From Coccinella septempunctata (taxonomy: Eukaryota; Arthropoda; Insecta; Coleoptera; Coccinellidae), in NCBI RefSeq assembly GCF_907165205.1, contig NC_058190.1, positions 47,852,116 through 47,916,115 on the forward strand: a stretch of DNA of 64,000 bases, given 5' to 3'. The notes beneath the pieces are model-generated. The model saw only the letters and a program-made list of their open reading frames with translations, was not told the DNA's origin and did no database searches. The translations under genes and the position numbers were made by a program. Positions 46,001-56,990 of the stretch are shown here, piece by piece (position 1 is the first letter of the stretch; the number at the start of each line of letters is the position of its first letter).

Positions 46001-47990
46001 AGACGTTTCTGTCTGAATAACTAATGGATGTAGCTCCTCATCATAAAACATCCCATCATACATGTTTGAGACTCTCTGAATAATATATGTATTTGGGGTC
46101 ATTGGAGATACTTCGTTTCTAGTGAAAGTTAAGAAGAATTGGTAGTAATGAAATTGTTCGTAATCAAAGTACTATTACTGCTACCATATTTTCACTCATT
46201 TTCACGTCGATTAGAGTGTGAATTGTGAATAATTTTCATGATGTTAGAAGCCATAAATCGAAAAGCAACTATGAATGAAATAGGCAAAGAAGATCGACGA
46301 AAATATGTTGAGACCTTTTTGATACCCGGCCATGAATTCTTCCTGAAATTCTGAGCATCTCCAGATATTCCAGAATTCGATATAGCAACGGAAAGGATAA
46401 AGGACATGACATTAGCGATGGCGTAAGCCGTTTTCGGCCGCTTTCATTATTCATCCACAACGGGGCTGTAGTCTGTAGTCCTGTCATCGGATTTTCACAC
46501 ACCTCATAATAAATTTTGCATGTTACGTTTGTACCAGATGGCGTAAGTTGTTACCGCGACTAATGAAATTTGGGCCGTTCTGGCCCCTTCCTATCTACCG
46601 GGACTCTGGGTTGTACCAGCTTTTCGTATTGATATAAAAAGTTATAACGTATTCAAGTGCCACGAGGGACGCAGCTTTTTCAGCACTGATGATAACGATG
46701 ATGGAATTAATACAGAAGCTGTTCAAGCGATTTCCCATCCAATAATATCATATACAACTTCATATAATGATAATATTATTCGACACTTGGTTTCATTTTT
46801 TGAAATTACGAAAGGAAGATAAATATCTTCGACATAAAAAGCTGTCGAAGAGTCATTGCTCGGGCTGTAGTGGGAGCTGGTAGGTGTGGAAGGGCTCTTT
46901 GTGTTCCTTGGGGTGTGTAGTTTTGGGACACCATCTTAGCGATATCGTTTTTGAAAGCACAAAATTATATTTGATGCAAAACTGTTTTTGTCCAATTTTT
47001 ACCAATTTTTAAGACCTTCGAAACTCGTCCTTCCTTTACATAACATTGAAATAAGCTTGCAATCACTTAAAATTTGAAAAGAAACGAATTTAATAACAGA
47101 AAAACCTATAAATCTAATTATAAAGTTTTCACATTATACGAAATTATAAACCGAAAATACATCAACAAAAAAACAAATCAGAAAACTCGATCGTGGAGAT
47201 CTGTCGCGCTTTATTTGCATCCGAAAGGTCCGGAATATTTCATTTTCCCGAATGCAATAACAAATAACTTCTTCGGTCGTATTTCACATAAATGGAACGA
47301 AAATTCTTCGTTCGGATTGGAATTGAAATATTATGCCGTTTTCGCGCAGTGGGAATGAACGTGTAATATTTAATAAATGGTTCGAACGTAAGCAGAATTA
47401 TTCAACCATTACTTTCTAGCCGGGGGTTACGTGAATTTCGCGTAGGAACAGAGGGAGCTCGTCAAGACTGATTTTCGTTTATGATTCCTGGGAATTCCCT
47501 CATGAAAACTCGGAAAAAGCTAAGATTGCCCTTTGAATATTTCCATGTAGGTACTGAGAATGCCAACTTCTTTTTAAGTGGTACTTAGTTCTGTAGTTGG
47601 GGAAACCAAGAGACAAATTCTGGATTAATCGAGCGTGTCAGATTAATATAAGGAGAGATACCTTCGGCTCTGTAGAATAGAACAATAGAAATTGGGCATA
47701 AAGGTCACAAAATTCAGTTTTTTTGATTTATCTCCACTCGTGGGCTTCAAATTGTTTTCGCATTCATTATAGAAGTTGTAGAGCATAAAATCTTCTACGA
47801 ATTTTGTACGAAGCAATTTTTTCTACTTTTGAACGTTTTTGAGATATATGGCGATGAATGTACATTAGACTGGGCATCTACATTGAACTTGGCCTTTCGC
47901 ATGTGTGTCTAAGCTCCTCGCACTTTATCACCCTCTAGCTCGAATTTTATTATCTACAACTTTCATAATGACTATAGAAACTATTAGAGG
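43020..47990. other. Noncoding region
   Basis: No established exon. It contains a decayed mariner-like piece (described separately) and GC-richer patches near 46540-46620 and 47200-47360. The longest frame there (47074-47358) has no recognisable domain. Confidence 0.5.
44405..44520 (+). pseudogene. Decayed mariner-like transposase fragment
   Basis: One frame reads PDNYNFLNFKKNLIGKPL, followed by QSDAEMIA, which fits the mariner C-terminal block (D-Y-x-LF-x-x-LKK-x-L-x-G-x-x-F, then a SDxE-type segment). Stops surround it and no ends were found. Confidence 0.35.
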
Positions 47991-47992
47991 TA

Positions 47993-48603
47993 CAGGGTGG
48001 GCAAAATTCGTTATCTAATGAGGGAATCTCGAGAACTATAAGAGCTAGAAGAAAACGGACGACACATTTCCGAGCTCTCTGTCAGAGAAACAAAGAATGG
48101 TGAATACCGTAGCCTCCTACGATTCTTTGTTTTTGAGTTATTAGCAAAAAAATGAGAATTTTACGTTCTCATAACTGTTTTTGTCTTTGAAGTTACAGAT
48201 CTGAGACTTAAACTTTCTACAAACACCTTTTTACGTAGAATCCACTGACGAGCTCAAAAATTTTTTTCATTTCGAATGATTTGGCGAACTTTCGTTTCTT
48301 TAAATGCAAACTTTTATTGAATTTCTTATTTTTTAATTAGGAAAAAATCTTTTGTTGGTAGATTTTGCGTATAATAGTGCCTAAGAAGGTTCGAGTTTCA
48401 AATTTGTAACTTCAAAGACAAAAAAGTTATGAGAACTTTTCGAAATCGTCAAATTCTCATTTTTGCTAATATCTCAGAAACGAAAGATCGTAGGAGGCTA
48501 CGGTTTTCTTTGTTTCTCTGAAAAAAAGCTGTGTCATCCAAGTTCTTCTAGCTCTTATAGTTATCGAGATTCCCTCAGTAGACAACGAATTTTGCCCACC
48601 CTG
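47993..48603. mobile_element. Hairpin MITE, CAGGGTGGGC family
   Basis: The element is 611 bp, starting CAGGGTGGGCAAAATTCGTT and ending with the complement, with TA on both sides (47991-47992 and 48604-48605). The terminal inverted repeats are about 240 bp and imperfect, including the shared TATAAGAGCTAGAAGAA, AGCCTCCTACGAT and GTCTTTGAAGTTACA blocks. It has no ORF. The TA target points to mobilisation by a Tc1/mariner-type transposase. Confidence 0.88.
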
Positions 48604-48605
48604 TA

Positions 48606-49398
48606 CATGAAGGGAGATATTTTGAAAACAAACTTTTTATCATCTTAAAACCTTCAGATTAAGAAAACTTCCCTGATTTTTGTCAGGGCTTATTAATCAT
48701 GTAATATTTATTTTCGAAAGAATATGAAATTTGCTTCCTTTCAAGTAGCAAAAAGTTTTTACTATCGAGCCATTTTCGAATAGCTCACCACTTTAATGAT
48801 CCAATTAAAAGCAAGTTAACAAATTCCTCCTGGCGTTCATTATGTTCAACATCATGATGCCACAAGTATTTGCAGAAATATTAATATACGTGTGATGTGA
48901 TATTGCATAGTCAAATGTGATTTGAATGGTTGGGTATATGCGACGCAGGAATGACAACATTGTGAATTCCACATCATTGTATGTTGGACAAAATTCAGGC
49001 AGTAATTTGCTGGTTCACACAATACTCCTGTGAAGGGTTGTCTGGATTTCCTTCGATTATGATTAATTCAGTTAATTTAGACAGGGTGATCCAATGTGTG
49101 TAAGCATTGGAATACCGACAAGATTTGAATAATTTCCATGCATCCTTGAAAAAGTTTCGTAGGAAATAGAAATTATTGAAGTGAATCCCAATATTTTATT
49201 AACCTTTTGTCTCTTTCAATTTCAATAAACATGGGAAATAATTCATGATTTATTTCCTCAAAGAAACTCTCGAAACATAACTGAATGAAGCTTTGCTATT
49301 GCAATTAATTGCCTAGCAAGGGAGTGGCTCAACTTTCCCATTTACAAGAGTAAAATCGAGGTTTATACAACAGCAGTTCGTGGTTTTTTGTTGACGTT
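48606..49398. other. Noncoding spacer
   Basis: No feature was recognised between the MITE and the hAT element. Confidence 0.5.
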
Positions 49399-49406
49399 GA
49401 AACCTC

Positions 49407-51074
49407 CAGTGGCGGCTTGTCCTATGAGGCAGGTGAGGCAGTGCCTCACCAAATAAATGCTGGAGATTACACGTAAATCGAATATTTTATTAATCCATTT
49501 CATCATCTTTTCAGTTCAATTTTCGAATTTTCCCATCATACCGTACGGCACTCTGTTTTCAATAATAATCCTGCTCAATCTTACGATTCTTCTATATTCA
49601 TCCCACTTCCTCTTTCAGAAGTAAGAGGTTTGAGGCATGCCTACGCGCTTCCTTGTCTAGCGCGTGATCTACATCGATGCGACGCGAATATATCCACACG
49701 CCTTTGAAAGCGGCTTCTGCTTCTAATGATCATTTTGAGGCATGCCTCGGCTCTCGTACATGTCTTCGGCAAACTGCAATTATTCTGCACTGTTCGGGAA
49801 GCGGGAGATAGCGCTTGGATCTACCAAGAATACGTGAAGTTTAAAAGAATTATCAGGCAAAGAATTATTTTCCTATGTGTAGATATGTATACAGGGTGTT
49901 TCCAAAGTTGAGGCTTTTTTTTTTCAACGGTATAGAAGTGGTTAAAATGAAGCGTTTCACCAAGAATAAAATATCCGAAACTTTCAAAATGAAAAAGTTG
50001 AAAAAAAAATTTGAAAATTATTACTGAAATAGATCCTAATACACCTTAGACCGTTTGTTAGGTGAATTATCGCAAAGCAGTGAGAAAATACTTATCTCCT
50101 GATTCGACCATGTGTTTTCGTTTAGGATGTTGGCTCGTTCGATATTTACGTGGTAATGAAAATGGAAACTTAGGATTGTCGAATTGTTCTCATTATTTTT
50201 TAGTAACTTCAGTCCGTTTGCAACAGCCGAGAATTCTTTAGAGAATTTACTCGAGAAGTCATACGCCGTGAATTCTTTACCGTTACATACGAACTTTCGG
50301 TAGAATTCACTGTTCAGTTGCATACAAAATAATCTCTGCTCTTTTCATACCAAAATTTGGTAGTGAATTCTCCAGAGAATACTCAAAATCTCACCAATAA
50401 AATTGGTTTAAATTATTCACGAATTTTTCCACAATGGGCATCACAACCTATTCGTTCGAACATTCCAACAATCGTCCTGAAAATGAGATGAAATGGGGAA
50501 ATATCATAGCACTTTTTCAACATAACTACCATAGCACTTTCAAGAAACTGCCTCGATTTTCTATTTTTTTTTTCATCCTGAATTGAACGACATACCAATT
50601 ATGATTATCTCAAAAGTGACCTGATGCATCTAATCCAATGAACTTGGTACTGAACCATTCATTGTCCAGCCATATGTTTATATGTTGTGTTTCGTTTTAT
50701 CCTCCACAGTCCCGTACTTGAAATTTAATGAAATTTCGTCGAACTTCGTGGAGTTGTATCTCAGCCATCTTGGATATTTTATGTAGACATTTTTTGGTGA
50801 AACGACTTATTTGATGAGTTCAAAAAAAAAGCCTTACCTTTGAAAACACCCTGTATACAGTAGTGTTCGCTTACAACGGCTCCCTTTTCAGCGAACTTTC
50901 GCATATAACGAACCAATTTTTAGAGAATAAAAATAATAGTTAATTCCTGATAGCTATTTACATTTATCCTTTATTGCGAACTTTGCTTTTAGCAAACCGT
51001 TTTTGGCGATCCCTTGAGGTTCGTGTTTTTTTCTGATATGCCTCACCATCTCATAGTGTCACTGGCCGCCACTG
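49407..51074. mobile_element. Non-autonomous hAT element with nested MITE
   Basis: The ends are CAGTGGCGGC and its complement GCCGCCACTG, with further inner similarity (GGTGAGGCA on the left, the same inverted on the right as TGCCTCACC). Perfect 8-bp target duplications GAAACCTC flank it at 49399-49406 and 51075-51082, as hAT insertions give. Length is 1668 bp, of which about 960 bp is a later MITE. No transposase frame (no hAT dimerisation or BED motif) was seen, so it depends on a helper element. Confidence 0.9.
49892..50853. mobile_element. Hairpin MITE, CAGGGTGTTT family, nested in hAT element
   Basis: It starts CAGGGTGTTTCCAAAG and ends CTTTGAAAACACCCTG, with TA next to each end (49890-49891 and 50854-50855). 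The inverted repeats extend about 110 bp imperfectly and share GGCTTTTTTTTT and CGTTTCACCAA blocks. The interior has no protein-like frame. It interrupts the hAT element at 49407-51074 and is therefore younger than it. A related solo end lies near 35100. Confidence 0.87.
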
Positions 51075-51082
51075 GAAACCTC

Positions 51083-54000
51083 AACATTATCGTTTGATTT
51101 TCGGGGCACACGTTATAATAAGGTTACTTCCCCTTCATCATTTCGTTTCAGAACAAATTTGTACGAAGATCTCTTCATAATGAAGTCAGCCGTCTTGTTC
51201 CGGATTAAATATTCATCCAAGTTTTCAGTTTGAACAATCCTTCGAGAAATCTTGAATTTCAGCAAGGGTTCGCTCTTTGATTTTGAATTAGGATTACGTG
51301 AAAAATTCATTGTTTGGGAGGTGTTAATTTTTAACGAGAGAAAACCGGAAACAGCGGCATCCCAGCCTCTGGATTATTCACTTCATTAATTCTAACAGAG
51401 CCCGGAAAAATATTGACTTCGGAAATTAATAAATATTGAATTATACGGCATGGGAAAAAAAGGAATTTTGGAGCCAGGAGATTTAAATCAACTATTTGAG
51501 GAGTGTTAAAATGAAGCAAAATCCATATATTAGACCATTTTCACCTGATCAGGACTCTTCAGGTGTCTCGATCTGTTCTAAATTTATTTCCAGCCCAGCT
51601 TATCCCTCGGGAATGACCTCACATATTAATCCAGCCTGAATTTGTAGCAAGCTTCGCTCTTCAACTGATCTATCTCACGCTTATGTATTTTAGAACTCAC
51701 GTAGCATACCATAGCATTTATCAAGAACTAACCCTGTTTCATGTGAGTGTGTGAATAATTGATACAACGAGCGGAATGTATGTCGGGAATTTATAGATAA
51801 TGAACAGACTTTAATTTCATCAATTATTTAAGTACCTGCAGATTAAGGTTCCCCTTTGATGTGAGGCGAAAGTTAAACTGGCGCAGTATATCCGGGCAAG
51901 TTTGAACGTGGAGAAAGTGTTCCTGAGAGAAACGTGGAAAAGTCTCGACGGATTGGTTCGAACACATAATTTTTCATTAGGGCTGACGCTTTTTTATCTC
52001 GTGAAATGAATAGCCGAATTAAAAGCTAGATGAGTTTATTACAGATAGCGAAGTTTAAGTAGAGTTCAAATGATTGCATCATTTTTTCTGGTTGCATTTG
52101 GTTGTTCAGTCCAAAAAACCCTGCAATTTTGAAGGCTGTAGATATTTGGTGACTAAATCGCTTCTCAGACAGATAATTTTATGGTTGTGTGAATTGCTCA
52201 TATTTCAGTCTTCCCCTCGAATTCTATTATGTGAAAAACTAATGTTTGCAGTCATAATCGAACTGTTCTTATTTCTCCTTTTGTAATTCAGTTCCTAGCA
52301 CGTTCTAATTCCAAATCATTCCCTTATCTTCCATCTCTACCCGCAATGGCTGAAAATACATCTGCAAACACAACAGACTTAATTCTGTACTTTAAATGAA
52401 CGGGAAATTCGGTTTGTATTGCTCTTTCTGCACCTTAAATTGTAACACTGCAACTTCGTATCGTGTGTGTTGATTCGGAAATAGTACAGGAAGTTTGGTA
52501 GCGCAGCTGCATCAGAATTTTGCTACTTCCATTCTTATAATTAGGATAATTAATAAATGGGGTGTGCAAATAATCCCCGTCCATTTGTAGCAATGCTTAT
52601 TGTGCTTCGAGCTGAGGAATTTCTTGGTTGCTTTCTTCGGAGGAGGTTGGAATTGAATTCACTGACCGAAGTAGATAGTATGATGGGGAATATTTCTAGT
52701 ATCTAAAACACCACTCACAAATGATTAAATGTTGAAGGCTTAAGGATACTCGCTTGCTTCGGTCGTTACTTGATAAATTTTATTTTCAAAATAATTAATA
52801 CACTGCTGAGAAAATGAAGTGGATAATTTAATTTGTTCTGGCAAAATTATGTTGAAAAAGTGACTTGTCATTGGACAGCTCAAGGAAGACTTAATAATTC
52901 ATTTTCACTCCGCAAACCTCAAAACGTAAACTGTAGAAATTTCGTATGAGTTTACAAACTTTTTTTCGTGCTCGACACTGAAAGGCAGTAAGTGAAGTTA
53001 AAAGCACAGATGAACAAAATTGAAAAAAAGACGAGAGCAACTAATCGAATAACCAAAACATAGGTACTCGACGAAAACCCCGAAACAATAAAGAAGATTC
53101 AAGCAATCCGAAATTTACAATGAAATTTATTCAAGTTTGGGAGAAAGCTCATCCGTTTTGATATAATTAGGTAGATAAATTATTTCAACATTCCCAGTAG
53201 AGTATCTGGGGTATATTATAAGCTTACTCCATTTCTCCCTATAAAAGTTGGAAAGGGAGAACAGAAGTTGAATTTGGAGGTTTGGAATGGATCCCGTAAT
53301 TTTGTAGATAATCCCTGAAAAGGGTAATTTGAAGGTTCGGAGTTGAAAGAGGAAGAGAGAAGAGGTTATTAGAACGAGCCATTACATTTTTTTCATGGGC
53401 CTTCGAGATGCTGGTTGAATTTAATGGGCGGTTGATTTGAATTTGAAATTAGTGGGTAATTGGTATGAATATGGCGAGAATCAGCCCTTTCTATGGGCAA
53501 TTTTTTATCGTATTATTTTGAAATGATTTGAAGGAAATACATACCGTGGAATTATGAGAAGTTATTCTATATTCTTAGCATGGATCGACCTCTAAAATAG
53601 AAATTGGGAAAACATTCAAGGTTTTCCTGAATTGGGGGTCAGAATGAAAGGGATATATGCTGGTTGATTTTGGGAAAATGTATTTCTATTTTAGAGGATA
53701 AATCAGCATACAACCAGTGTGTTGGCGAATTTTTTTCCTCTATGTTTATGGGGACGGCCGCATAGAAATAAATAACACCAGTAACCAGTAGGGCTGTTTC
53801 ACACTACATATGGAATTCATTGCCTTATGTTGGGACGATTTGCAGTTGTTTTGTCACCTACTTCTCACCAAGACTGCTTCTTGAAGAGATGACCAAATAT
53901 ATTCGACGATCACACAAAAATCTTTTTATCTTGAAAACAATAGCCTTACCCATACTATTCGTCTGAAAAAATTTGAGGTTTCATGGCCAATATTTAATTT

Positions 54001-55760
54001 CTATAATTTTTCTTCGGTTTAGACAATTTATCAATTGAGCTCATGTAAATTCTAGGAACTTTGTTGATAATAATTGAAGAAATTGAATATTTTCAAGTAA
54101 TACCTAAGTGGAAATACGTAGATAAACTTTACTTATTTGTACGGTTTGGGGCACACCATTTCCCAGGAGAATTTCTTCACGTTGAAGAAAAAACTCGTTA
54201 ACTAACTCCTAATTATTCTGATTTTGAATAATGGAAGGGAACAAGAGGGAGATAAACAAGTAGAAGGTGGCAAGAAACGATGGGCAGATAATTCAACAAA
54301 GGGTCATTCGCAAACTATTCTAGACTCCAGTCATTTATCATTGAAAACTGCAATTAAATACTTATTTCTCAAGTACGAAGAAAATTAACTCCGATCTTTT
54401 GTTTGAGTTTCATTCGAACCCCAGCTTGTTACTTAAGATCTCGGTTATTTAGTGGATTTAAATTAATTTCCGTAACATCAATCGGAACTGGAATTGGTGA
54501 AAAAAAAATGATATGTTGATACTAACTGCGAGATAAAGAAACAAGTATTTTTTTTTATTACTTCGGAGATTTTTCGAGATTCAATGATGATTAGAAACTT
54601 AATCGTAGATATTATTTTTTTGGTAGTGGTTGTTTTTGAAACCGATGGGTGAAATTTCCATCCAGATTTTCTCGTTGAGAAATATTTCTTTCCGCGATGG
54701 AAAACATAAATGATGATTTGATGCAAAATGAACGCAACATCTCTAATAGCATCTGGAGATTCTTTTCATTCGGAAACTCTGTTCATGTGAAACAACAGGT
54801 TGCAGAGGCAATCCATTCCGAGAGCGAAGAAGTGCTACACGTTCAAAGAAAGCCTGTCTTATTTGGACACGATGATGTTCCCTACTCTGCATATTTTACA
54901 GTTTCCAAATCCACTACGTTAATAAAATTTTTATCTCTCTGGCATCTTGCAATTTTGGCGTCAGGGAAACGTGATCTTCGTGCTATAGACCGCATGCATG
55001 TATATTTTACCGGCTAGGCTCGCATTTAACCCTCGTCGAGAAAGACGTTGTGCGGAATAGCTAAATATGAAGCGGAAATATGCCCAGTCGATGCAGCTGC
55101 ACTTAGTTGGCAATTTCATTTGCATTTTACGATATTGTGGGGATAAATATTCCTAATGGGGAAACTTATATATTTATGAGTTTACATAAATGATTGTGGA
55201 GATATCCTTAGGGAACTACTGGACGGTCTCTAATATAGTCAGCATGGACGTAGACAGGTAGGGGCCAAGGTGGGTGGGAGTCTCTTCCTGGAATTCTCGG
55301 TGTCCCTCCACCTCAGGTACTGAAATCGACATAATTTTCTAGCAGGGGTCTTCCAACCCCTCTCCAGAAAAATCTTGGCTACGCCAATGCTAGCAAGCAC
55401 GAAATTCGATATTATGATTACCAATTTTCATAGAAATTATTGGAAAATTTTCAGAACTGACTAGTTATCTCGATTTAGCTTTTTCCATAGAAAAATATTA
55501 ATTTTTTTCAGTAGCTACACTGGACCCCAAATTTGTCTGTATTCAGTCTTGAATAACTTTCGAGTTTCTAGATCAATTTGGGTAATTTTTGGTCAGGTTG
55601 CTGATGCTTTCATGTGCATCATGTTCTGCCATTGAATGAGAATGAATAATGGATACATTGATAAGAGTGAACCACAAAAATTACAATTCACGCTCAACTT
55701 CTGAATATCTTGCAGAAAAATTCAAAAACTGAATGATATTTTGTCTTCCGGTTTACTATA
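51083..55760. other. Noncoding region
   Basis: About 4.7 kb of AT-rich sequence. Short open frames (for example 54697-55017 on +) have no domain, no conserved motif and no paired splice signals. It may be intron of a gene starting at 42976 or intergenic. Confidence 0.5.
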
Positions 55761-56451
55761 TAGGGTGAGAGTTTGACTCTTACAAATATAATAGGTCAAA
55801 AGAAACACTTTTTTCCTATATCATTTTTTCCGATTCGGCTATGATAAAAAAATATAACCATTTTAAGTTTTCATGATGAGCTGTGCCACCCCTGGAAAAA
55901 CAGAATTACCTTCAGAATAACTAGCTAAATCTATGACACTACACATCTGTGTGCCTTTCAAACAGAGTTGTTGTTCAGTTCTTGGTTAACAATTGTATTC
56001 AGCCAAAGTACCCAATCTTTCAAATTTCACAGATACTTTTTAAATTTTTTATCATGAAAATACCCAAAAACGGCGCATTATACGAGAAAATGTGGAGAAT
56101 ACTTTTATTTTACAAAACATTCAAATATTAATTAGGTAGCGTCCAACACAGTTTCAAGAGTTAGGTTCTTTAAATTTTTTGTATTATTATGGTATGTAAT
56201 GGTTATAATGTTAAAACTGGAAGACGTGGGTGATATCTAGTGTTTGAAAAAAATTCATCCAATAAATGAAAAACCATATTCCGAAATTCATTTAGGTAAA
56301 ACCGTTTGTGGGATGAAACTAAAAATATTTTTTTTATGACTTTTCAATAGCCTGTATCTTTTAAACCGAGCGCATTCGGAAAAAAATTGTGTTTCTTTTG
56401 ACTGCAAGAATCTACTCTCAAAATATTTGTACGAGTCAAAGATTCACCCTG
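55761..56451. mobile_element. Hairpin MITE, CAGGGTGA family
   Basis: The left end TAGGGTGAGAGTTTGACTC (first base changed from C) pairs with the right end, whose complement reads CAGGGTGAATCTTTGACTC. Inner matches include TACAAATAT and GTCAAAAGAAACAC. TA lies at 55759-55760 and 56452-56453. Its right end abuts the next MITE, separated only by TATA. Confidence 0.8.
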
Positions 56452-56455
56452 TATA

Positions 56456-56988
56456 CAGGGTGTCCCAAAACTAGTGAATCAAACGTCACACCACGATAGA
56501 GTAGACCAAATAAGTATTATCGAATGACACCAACATTAGTTCAACGAAAATGTACCGTTTCCAAAATAATCAGAATTTTATTGAAATACCTACCTAAAGT
56601 TGCCGATTTTCTTAATCACAGGGCCAGTTTGTGAAAAAGGATATCGATTTTGAATTACATTGAACTAAGATTATTGTTTTATCTCCCCTAATTGAAATTA
56701 TTTTAAGTAGTTGATCGATAACCTAAGTAAATGTAAATTAAAACAATTGTTTTTTCTACGTGATTTTTATTACTCAGAATGAATCCTCTCTATAGGGGTG
56801 ATAATATGGGAGAAAAACGCTATTCTTAATCACAAATTGGCCTTGTGATTGAAAAAATAGTTCGAAAATCGGCAACTTTAGATTAGATTTTTTTCAGAAT
56901 CGGTACATTTTCGCTCAACTAATGTTGGTGTCATTCGATAGTATTTGATCCACTCTATCGTTTGATTCACTAGTTTTGGGACACCCTG
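56456..56988. mobile_element. Hairpin MITE, CAGGGTGTCCC family
   Basis: The element is 533 bp, starting CAGGGTGTCCCAAAACTAGT and ending with the complement at 56988, flanked by TA (56454-56455 and 56989-56990). The terminal repeats run about 170 bp, with shared blocks GAATCAAACG, ATCGAATGACACCAACATTAG, AAAATGTACCG and AAAGTTGCCGATTTTC. No ORF. Confidence 0.9.
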
Positions 56989-56990
56989 TA

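Noticed and set aside
47074..47358. 94-residue plus-strand frame
   Set aside because: Lysine/asparagine-rich start, no domain and no paired splice sites. It could be a conserved noncoding patch instead.
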